DNA from: Chthoniobacterales bacterium | GTDB lineage: Bacteria; Verrucomicrobiota; Verrucomicrobiia; Chthoniobacterales; JAATET01 | Length of the DNA: 34,737 bases | NCBI GenBank assembly: GCA_015655545.1 | Contig: JAATET010000037.1 | Span: forward strand, 1 to 34,737 | Reading direction: 5' to 3' | Part shown: piece by piece, positions 29,167-34,737 of the stretch | Numbering within the stretch: position 1 is the first letter of the stretch | Layout of the letters: every line of letters begins with the position of its first letter | Program-made: the position numbers and the translations under genes | Notes under the pieces: model-generated | Told to the model about the DNA's origin: nothing | The model's database searches: none | The model's input: only the letters and a program-made list of their open reading frames with translations

Positions 29167-30462
29167 TCAACGCAGCTTGATTTTCTGGCGCAGAAACGTC
29201 GGCACGTCGAGGTCTTCGCCGCCGACGATCGTGGGTTCGCTTTTTTCGAAGCGGCCGCGGGCGACAGGATCGAGACGCAGCGTTTTCTGCTCGGGCTTCG
29301 GCTGCCTTTTGGCGCCCGCGGCTTTCGCCACGGCATAGGGGCTGGTGTCGAAAAGCTCGCTTGCCTTCGCGGGGGCGGTCTCCGCATCGGCGGGTTCGAA
29401 TTCCTCCGCGGGCTCGGAAGTTGCTTCCTCCGACTCCGGAACGGGGGCGGCTGCCGGCCGCTGCTGGCGGACGGGAGCTCGGACAGGCGCCGCTCCTCCG
29501 GTGGCGGCGAGGATCGAGACGCCGAGTGATGAATAGCTCGGGTCGAGGCCGATGCCGAGATGCAGGTGGCCGTCGGTGTGGCGCGAGACGGCTTCCATGA
29601 TCACGCGAATCTCGGCGATATGAAGATCGGGCGTGGCGCTGATGTGAACGAGCGCCGCATGGGTGTCGGCGAGGGATTTCCCGCGGGCGAGCAGCGGGGA
29701 TTTCAGCGCGCGCTCGACGGCTTCGTTGGCACGGTTGCCGCCGGTGGCCTCGCCGAAGCCGAAAAGGCTGGTCGAGCCGGAGCGGCGGAAAACGGCGAGC
29801 AGGTCGGCGGGCGTCACGCGGATCGGTCCGGGCGTGAGGGTCAGTCGGGCGATTGCGCCGATCGTCTCGGCCAGCACCTGATCGGACGCGGCAAAGGTAT
29901 CGTGCACGCCGGCCAGCGGCTCGGAGAGCTCGGCCATGCGGTCGTTCTCGAAGGTGAGGAACGCGTCGGCGGATTTTGCGAGCTCCGCCTGCGCGTCGGC
30001 GGCCTGTTGGAGGCGACGGCGGCCTTCAAAGGAAAAGGGCAGGGTGGCGAGCGTGACCACCAGCGCGCCCTGCTTTTTGGCGAACTCAGCGAAAACGGGG
30101 GCCGCTCCGCTGCCGACGCCGCCGCCGAGGCCCGCGCAAATAATGACGATGTGCGCGCCTTGCAAGGCGGCGGTCAATTCGGGCTCCGCTTCCTCGGCGG
30201 CTTCGGCGCCGACTTCAGGGTCGCCGCCGGTGCCCAGGCCGCGCGCGGTCTTCGAGCCGAGGAGAATTTTTTTTCCGGCGACGGAACTGCCGAGCGAGAC
30301 GCTGTCGGTATTGATCGCAAGGAGGTCGAGCGCGTTGCCGAAGCCGGCGAGCGTGAGGCGATCGACAAGGGCGACGCCGGCATTGCCGATGCCGGCGACC
30401 AGAATGCGCGGCGCGCTGGCGGCGCCGTCGTCCGTGAGAAGGGTGCGCGGGATTTCGAGCAT
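29167..30462 (-). CDS. ftsZ: Cell-division GTPase FtsZ, divergent
   Basis: FtsZ polymerises into the division ring. The 431 residues keep the overall layout: T2 AINTDS (49-54), T3 LGSKTARGLGTGGDPEVG, LPFSFEGRRR, and the C-terminal FtsA-binding peptide DLDVPTFLRQK after a long Pro/Ala/Glu linker (about 320-415). Several catalytic features are altered. The tubulin signature GGGTGTG reads GGGVGSG (113-119). The T1 loop is GIGNAG rather than GGGGN. The T7 synergy loop NVDFADV reads RVTPADL: Asn becomes Arg215, the first Asp becomes Thr217, and only Asp220 remains. Position within a complete dcw cluster just after ftsA supports ftsZ identity. Whether this GTPase is fully active is uncertain; part of the divergence may be usual for the phylum. 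Confidence 0.93.
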   Translation of the reverse strand: MLEIPRTLLTDDGAASAPRILVAGIGNAGVALVDRLTLAGFGNALDLLAINTDSVSLGSSVAGKKILLGSKTARGLGTGGDPEVGAEAAEEAEPELTAALQGAHIVIICAGLGGGVGSGAAPVFAEFAKKQGALVVTLATLPFSFEGRRRLQQAADAQAELAKSADAFLTFENDRMAELSEPLAGVHDTFAASDQVLAETIGAIARLTLTPGPIRVTPADLLAVFRRSGSTSLFGFGEATGGNRANEAVERALKSPLLARGKSLADTHAALVHISATPDLHIAEIRVIMEAVSRHTDGHLHLGIGLDPSYSSLGVSILAATGGAAPVRAPVRQQRPAAAPVPESEEATSEPAEEFEPADAETAPAKASELFDTSPYAVAKAAGAKRQPKPEQKTLRLDPVARGRFEKSEPTIVGGEDLDVPTFLRQKIKLR

Positions 30463-30467
30463 GATGT

Positions 30468-31685
30468 TCAGGAATGGCTGCGGCGACTGAACAGGCCGCC
30501 GAGGATTTTACCGAAGAAAGAACTCGTTTCCTGCTCCACCTGCATGAGCTGCGCGTATTTGACGACGCCGATCGCGGTGGCGTATTGCGGGTTTTGAAAA
30601 ACGGACGTCGGGCCGGTGACTTCCTGGGCGGCCACGGAATGCACGGGATGATCGAAGACTTCCCCGGCGACCTGCGCGAGCCCGCGCAGCCGCGAGCAGC
30701 CGCCGGTGAGCATCACGCCGGAGCGGACGAGATCGAGGTCGCAATGCGCGGCGATGTCCTTGCGCACGAGTTCGAGCAGCTCGCGGACGCGGGCGTGGAT
30801 GATGCGGTTGAGGTTCGCGCGCTCGATTTCGCAGCCGGAAAAACCTGAGTCGTTCTTGAGGATGATCGTGTCGCCGGGCTGGGCCTCGTCGGGATTCGCG
30901 CTGCCTTCCTCGATTTTGAGCCGTTCGGCGCGGGCGATGGGAATGCGCAGGCCGATGGAAATGTCGTTCGTGATGTGGTCGCCGCCGATGGCGAGCACGC
31001 CGCTGTGCTGCACGGCGCCGTCGATGTAGACGAGGTAGTCGGTGGTGCCGCCGCCGATATCGAGCACGATGGCGCCGAGATCCTTCTGGTGCTGGTCGAG
31101 CACGACCTGCGCGGAGGCCACGGAATTGATGACGACTTCCTCGACCTCGACGCCGGCTTCCTTGATGCAGCGGAGGGTATTCTGGATGCGGGTCTTCACG
31201 CCGTGGACGATGTGATAATCGGCCTCGAGCTTGTGACCGACCATGCCGATCGGGTTTACGACGCCTTCTTGATTATCCACGTAGTAGTGCTGCGTGATCG
31301 TGTGAATGAACCAGTTCTGGTCGGGAATGTTGACCTCCTTCGCGCTGGCTTCGACATCGCGAATATCTTCGCCGTCGATCTCGCCGCGATCCTCGGGGAT
31401 GGGCGTCACGCCGCGATTGTTGAAGCTTTGAATGTGCGCTCCGGTCACCGCGGCCCAGACGCTTTCGATCTCGGCGTCGGCTTTTTCCTCGGCGTCGGCG
31501 ATGGCGTCGCGCACGCATTGAATCGCGTTGTTGAAATCGACGATCTCGCCTTTGCGAATGCCGACCGACTTCGACTCTCCCACGCCCAGAATGCGCAGCG
31601 AACCGTCGGGCCGCGCCTCGGCGACGACGGCGCAGACCTTGAAGGTTCCGATTTCCAGTCCGACGAGCAGGCGGTCCTTGGCCAT
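30468..31685 (-). CDS. ftsA: Cell-division protein FtsA
   Basis: FtsA is the actin-like membrane tether of the FtsZ ring. The 405 residues begin LLVGLEIGTFKVCAVVAE (phosphate-1 motif), then the SHS2 insertion, then IVLDIGGGTTDYLVYIDGAV (phosphate-2) and GVMLTGGCSRLRGLAQVA (adenosine motif). The C-terminus SSFFGKILGGLFSRR is the amphipathic membrane-targeting helix. ATG 31683-31685 directly abuts the ftsQ stop, and ftsZ begins 5 bases after the ftsA stop, so the ftsQ-ftsA-ftsZ block is tightly coupled. Confidence 0.96.
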   Translation of the reverse strand: MAKDRLLVGLEIGTFKVCAVVAEARPDGSLRILGVGESKSVGIRKGEIVDFNNAIQCVRDAIADAEEKADAEIESVWAAVTGAHIQSFNNRGVTPIPEDRGEIDGEDIRDVEASAKEVNIPDQNWFIHTITQHYYVDNQEGVVNPIGMVGHKLEADYHIVHGVKTRIQNTLRCIKEAGVEVEEVVINSVASAQVVLDQHQKDLGAIVLDIGGGTTDYLVYIDGAVQHSGVLAIGGDHITNDISIGLRIPIARAERLKIEEGSANPDEAQPGDTIILKNDSGFSGCEIERANLNRIIHARVRELLELVRKDIAAHCDLDLVRSGVMLTGGCSRLRGLAQVAGEVFDHPVHSVAAQEVTGPTSVFQNPQYATAIGVVKYAQLMQVEQETSSFFGKILGGLFSRRSHS

Positions 31686-32627
31686 TTAATGGGAGTCCTC
31701 CATGTTGCGATCTTCGATGGGCTTCGCTCCCGCCGCGGCGACGAGCTGAAAGCGAACCGGGGTGTATTTTTTCGGGATCAAGTTCACGCTTTCAATCTGG
31801 CGATTGTTGTCGCGGCAATTCACGAGCAATTTTTGCAGGCGGTCGAGCTGGCCGGCGGGATCCTGCGGCGCGAAGGTGAAGTGCGCTTTGTCGGTCGCGA
31901 TGACGTCCAGCGCGTAGCCTTTCGTGATGTCGATGGAGCTGATTTCGAGCAGGGAGTCGGCGCGTTCTGTGCGGGCGGCGAGGAGGTCGAGCGCGGCCTG
32001 AAGATCGGCGACGGCGAGGATGTCGCCTTGTTGAATGAGCGCCGTGTCGGGCGCATAAATCACCGGCAATCGCCAATAGTCGGGCTCGATGCGGTAGGGC
32101 TTCATCGTGTGGCCCTTGGCGTCGAGAAGGAGGGTGTGGTCGGTCGCGAGGTTTCCGGAGTCGGAGCGCGCGAGCCACGCGATGGGAACGCGCTTCGTGA
32201 GCTTGATCGTGATCTTGTCCGGCCAGTCGCGCTGGATGGCCACGTTTTCGATCTGGTCGATCTGCTGGAGGGCGTGTTCGGCCGCGCCGAGATCGATCTG
32301 AAAAATATTTTTTCCGAGCGTGATGCCGGTGAGATTCATCGCTTCGTCGCGCGACATCAGATCGTCGAGCTGGGCATCGACGAGGCGGAGATTGTATTCG
32401 GGATTCCGGAGGAAAAATTTATCGACGATGGCGTGGAAACCGAAGACCGCCCCCGCGGCGAGCCCGACCCAAAGAGTGGCGCCAAAGACGACGCGAAGAG
32501 CCCGGTTTTTCCGCTGCCGCTTCGCGGTCGAGCGGCGCACGCGCACGTCGAGCAAATGCTCGCGGCCCGATCCGGATTTTCCCGGCCGGCGGTTCTTTGC
32601 GGTGCGGCTGCCGGCGGTGCGCGTCAT
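31686..32627 (-). CDS. ftsQ: Cell-division protein FtsQ/DivIB type
   Basis: A 313-residue bitopic divisome protein. A basic cytoplasmic tail (residues 1-43, rich in Arg/Lys) precedes one transmembrane helix, LRVVFGATLWVGLAAGAVFG (about 44-63). A periplasmic POTRA domain follows (NLTGITLGKNIFQIDLGAAE, IENVAIQRDWPDKITIKLTK with the typical RxxPxxxxI pattern), then the FtsQ beta domain (VPIAWLA, LLLDAKGH, LPVI). The C-terminal 30 residues form a polar extension. ATG 32625-32627 overlaps the ddl stop (ATGA). FtsQ is weakly conserved, so identity rests on topology, POTRA pattern and position between ddl and ftsA. Confidence 0.9.
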   Translation of the reverse strand: MTRTAGSRTAKNRRPGKSGSGREHLLDVRVRRSTAKRQRKNRALRVVFGATLWVGLAAGAVFGFHAIVDKFFLRNPEYNLRLVDAQLDDLMSRDEAMNLTGITLGKNIFQIDLGAAEHALQQIDQIENVAIQRDWPDKITIKLTKRVPIAWLARSDSGNLATDHTLLLDAKGHTMKPYRIEPDYWRLPVIYAPDTALIQQGDILAVADLQAALDLLAARTERADSLLEISSIDITKGYALDVIATDKAHFTFAPQDPAGQLDRLQKLLVNCRDNNRQIESVNLIPKKYTPVRFQLVAAAGAKPIEDRNMEDSH

Positions 32628-33526
32628 TTGTTTCCTTTCTTCAGCGAGAGCGCGGCGATGCGCGCGCAGAGTTCGGGAAAGTCGATGCCGACCGCAGCCG
32701 CGCTTTTTGGCAACAGGCTGGTCTCGGTCATGCCGGGAATGGTGTTCACTTCGAGGACGTAGGGATTGCCGGTGGCGTCGAGGAGCACATCGACCCGTGC
32801 GTAGACTTCCAACCCAAGGGAGCGATAGGCTGCCAAAGCGGCAGATTGGACTTTGCGGGCCGTGGCGTCGTCGAGACGGGCAGGACAATAATAGTCGGAT
32901 GCGCCCTTCGTATATTTGTTCTCGTAGGTGTAAAAATCGACCTTGGGTACGATCTCGACGATGGGGAGAACCTCGTCACCGAGGATGCCGACGGTGAGTT
33001 CCGCGCCTTGGATGAATTCTTCGATGAGCACTTCGTGATCCCGAGCGAAGCAATCTTCGAGCGCCGCATCGAGTGCGAGGGTGTCCAGCACGATATGCAC
33101 GCCCACGCTGGAGCCCTCGCGAGGAGGCTTGACCACAAAGGGCAGTGGCAGGGTCGGAGCGTTTCCCTTGACGACGATTTCCCACCCGGCGGTTGGCACG
33201 CCCTCGGCTTCGAATTTTTTCTTGCTGGCGATCTTGTCGAACGCGAGACGGCTTGGCGCTTCGCTGTCGCCTGTATAGGGAATGCCGCGGCCGTCCAATA
33301 CGGCTTGAAGCTGTCCGTCCTCGCCGAAGGTTCCGGGAATCATGTTGAATGCGAGTTCGGTGCCTTCAGGAAGAATGAAATGCTCGTCCCGAATATCGAG
33401 TTCCGTGACGTTCGCACCGAGCGATCGGAGGGCGCCGGCGACGGCGGCACCGCATTTAAGGGAAACTTCGCGCTCGGCGCCGGGGCCGCCCTTTAGCACC
33501 ACGATATTTTTGGGAAGAGTGTTCAT
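32624..33526 (-). CDS. ddl: D-alanine--D-alanine ligase
   Basis: Ddl joins two D-alanines for the peptidoglycan stem peptide. The 300-residue ATP-grasp enzyme shows VVLKGGPGAEREVSLKCG (with Glu of the catalytic triad), FGEDGQLQAV, PFVVKPPREGSSVGV (triad Ser), the omega-loop FYTYENKYTKGASDYYCPA (Tyr typical of D-Ala-D-Ala rather than D-Ala-D-Lac enzymes), and RVDVLLD...VLEVNTIPGMT metal ligands. One oddity: the usual HG before xxGEDG reads PG (NMIPGTFGEDG), so a normally conserved His is Pro. It begins 4 bases after the murC-murB stop and overlaps ftsQ by four bases. Confidence 0.94.
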   Translation of the reverse strand: MNTLPKNIVVLKGGPGAEREVSLKCGAAVAGALRSLGANVTELDIRDEHFILPEGTELAFNMIPGTFGEDGQLQAVLDGRGIPYTGDSEAPSRLAFDKIASKKKFEAEGVPTAGWEIVVKGNAPTLPLPFVVKPPREGSSVGVHIVLDTLALDAALEDCFARDHEVLIEEFIQGAELTVGILGDEVLPIVEIVPKVDFYTYENKYTKGASDYYCPARLDDATARKVQSAALAAYRSLGLEVYARVDVLLDATGNPYVLEVNTIPGMTETSLLPKSAAAVGIDFPELCARIAALSLKKGNK

Positions 33527-33530
33527 GTGA

Positions 33531-34737
33531 TTAAGCTTCTTTTCCGACGATCTGCACCTCGGTCTGCAGGTCGATGCCGCGCTCGCGCATGGCGGCGGCC
33601 TTGATTTCCTCGATGAGGGTGAGGACTTCGTCCGCGGTCGCGCCGCCGTCGTTCACGATGAAGTTGCCGTGCACCTCGGAGACGCGGGCCTTGCCGACGG
33701 TGAAGTTTTTGAAGCCGAGTTCGTCGATCAATTTTCCAGCCGGAGTTTCATCGGGATTTTTGAAAATGCAGCCTGCGCTCGCGGCGATGGGCTGGGATTC
33801 CTTGCGCTTGCTCTCCGACTCGCCAAGGCGCCGGTCGATGTCGGCCGCCGGAGCGGGAGCTCCGCGCAGCACGGCGGAGAGGGCGAAGTTTTTGGCGAGC
33901 GTGGGCACGTTGCGATAGTGGATTTCCATGTCGGCGGGCGTGCGGGTGAAGATATTGCCGTCCTGGTCGCAGTAGCGCACGCGCACGACGTGGTCGAAGA
34001 GCTGCGCGCCCATCGCGCCGGCGTTCATGCGCAGGCTGCCGCCGAGGTTGCCGGGGATTCCGTCCATCCATTCGAAGCCGCCGAGGCCGGCGTTGCGCGC
34101 GGTGGCGGCGAGCTGCTTGAGCTTCACTCCGACGCCGGCGTGAATTTCCTCGCCGACGACTTTCTGCCGCGCGAACTCGCCTTTCGACAAATGCGCGACG
34201 ACGCCGGGGATTCCGCCGTCGCGCACGAGGAGATTCGAGCCGCGGCCCATGACCATGAAGGGAACGTCCTCGTCGAAGCAGTAACGGATGAGCTCGGCGA
34301 GGCCTTCCTCGGTTTCGGGCTCGACCCAGAATTGCGCCGGGCCGCCGACGCGCAGCGTGGTGTGGCGCGAGAGCGGCTCGTAGAGGCGGATCGCGCCGGG
34401 GCCGAGAATCTCCTGCAGCGTGTCGCGAAGCGTGAGGTCGACGGTGAGCTGGCTGCCGCATTCGTGGATGTTGCCGGCGCCAAGACTCATGATGAGGTCG
34501 CCGTCCTCGATCTCGGGGCCGAGTTCCCACGGCAGCTTCGGCACCTCGGCCTGGAAGCGCGCAAAGGGATGGCCGTTACGCTCGAGCGCCTCGACGATGG
34601 TGAGGCCGGAGACGCCCGTAATCGGCTTTTCGCTCGCGGGATAAACGTCCGCGATGAAGGCGGCGTCGGCATCCTTGAATGCACGGCCAAACTCCTCCTT
34701 GAGCGCCAGCGTGCGCGTGTAGCGGTGCGGCTGGAAC
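33531..34737 (-). CDS. murC-murB: MurC-MurB fusion protein, C-terminal part (partial)
   Basis: One continuous minus-strand frame runs in from the right edge. Codons down to about 34400 encode the end of MurC (UDP-MurNAc--L-alanine ligase): FQPHRYTRTLALKEEFGRAF, DVYPASEKPI, GDLIMSLGAGNIHE. With no stop the chain continues into MurB (UDP-N-acetylenolpyruvoylglucosamine reductase) from about 34386: LYEPLSRHTTLRVGGPAQFW, the FAD-binding MGRGSNLLVRDGGIPGVV, GIPGNLGGSLRMNAGAMG and SAGCIFKNPDETPAGKLIDE. A GTG at 34542-34544 could start MurB alone but lies within MurC-like sequence. The position of the proton-donating Ser (Ser229 in E. coli MurB) is Cys here (SAGC). The fusion would carry out two steps that are not consecutive by reaction order (MurB then MurC) but are adjacent in the pathway. 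ddl follows after 4 bases. Confidence 0.92.
   Translation of the reverse strand, partial: FQPHRYTRTLALKEEFGRAFKDADAAFIADVYPASEKPITGVSGLTIVEALERNGHPFARFQAEVPKLPWELGPEIEDGDLIMSLGAGNIHECGSQLTVDLTLRDTLQEILGPGAIRLYEPLSRHTTLRVGGPAQFWVEPETEEGLAELIRYCFDEDVPFMVMGRGSNLLVRDGGIPGVVAHLSKGEFARQKVVGEEIHAGVGVKLKQLAATARNAGLGGFEWMDGIPGNLGGSLRMNAGAMGAQLFDHVVRVRYCDQDGNIFTRTPADMEIHYRNVPTLAKNFALSAVLRGAPAPAADIDRRLGESESKRKESQPIAASAGCIFKNPDETPAGKLIDELGFKNFTVGKARVSEVHGNFIVNDGGATADEVLTLIEEIKAAAMRERGIDLQTEVQIVGKEA

Noticed and set aside
27617-29170. A 517-codon open frame antisense to katA
   Set aside because: It mirrors the catalase codons in a high-GC gene; composition is low-complexity Val/Gly/Glu/Arg with no family motif. 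Catalase is unmistakable on the plus strand.
30975-32762. A 595-codon plus-strand frame across ftsA and ftsQ
   Set aside because: It spans two well-identified opposite-strand genes and has no recognisable domain.

Overview
The window looks like chromosome of a high-GC Gram-negative bacterium of the phylum Verrucomicrobiota. Reasons: a dcw cluster ordered murC-murB / ddl / ftsQ / ftsA / ftsZ in which MurC and MurB are one polypeptide, a strongly divergent FtsZ, a PEP-CTERM (exosortase) sorting signal, and an M56-peptidase/penicillin-binding fusion. The phylum is inferred; no rRNA or other marker is present to prove it.

Layout. 1-2254: start of carB (minus, runs off the left edge), a broken PEP-CTERM gene and a small secreted protein of unknown function. 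2295-4883: divergent gpgS (glucosyl-3-phosphoglycerate synthase) and a GT4 glycosyltransferase, probably making a glucosylglycerate-type compatible solute. 4900-10318: a plus-strand ABC importer operon with a tandem-duplicated substrate-binding protein, a STAS-domain protein, a permease and an ATPase. Between permease and ATPase sits a GxxExxY gene bracketed by about 30-bp inverted repeats. A shrunken, cargo-less and oppositely oriented copy of the same repeat lies between gpgS and the GT4 gene. 10359-13399: a BlaI-type repressor with paired operator dyads and a BlaR1-like protein whose sensor is a complete class-B transpeptidase domain. 13422-16186: a peroxiredoxin and the pxpB-pxpC-pxpA 5-oxoprolinase operon. 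16183-22047: a Bax-inhibitor-1 membrane protein with GluQ-RS, a multi-pass membrane protein, a half-size EamA transporter and a MASE1 hybrid histidine kinase. 22044-27516 (minus): uracil-DNA glycosylase and a tight oxyR-clpB-DUF1345-GNAT gene string. 27635-29146: catalase, divergent from oxyR across a nearly perfect four-element OxyR operator. 29167-34737 (minus): ftsZ, ftsA, ftsQ, ddl and the murC-murB fusion, nearly gapless.

Themes. Stress functions cluster here (OxyR, catalase, peroxiredoxin, ClpB, compatible solute, cell-wall antibiotic sensing). The best leads are the inverted-repeat element carrying a GxxExxY gene with its relic copy, the M56/class-B-PBP fusion under a BlaI repressor, and the FtsZ with altered tubulin signature and T7 loop. 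No rRNA, tRNA, CRISPR array, transposase or prophage gene was seen. Genes are tightly packed: the only stretch over 300 bases without an intact gene is 819-1729, which holds the carB leader and the broken PEP-CTERM gene.
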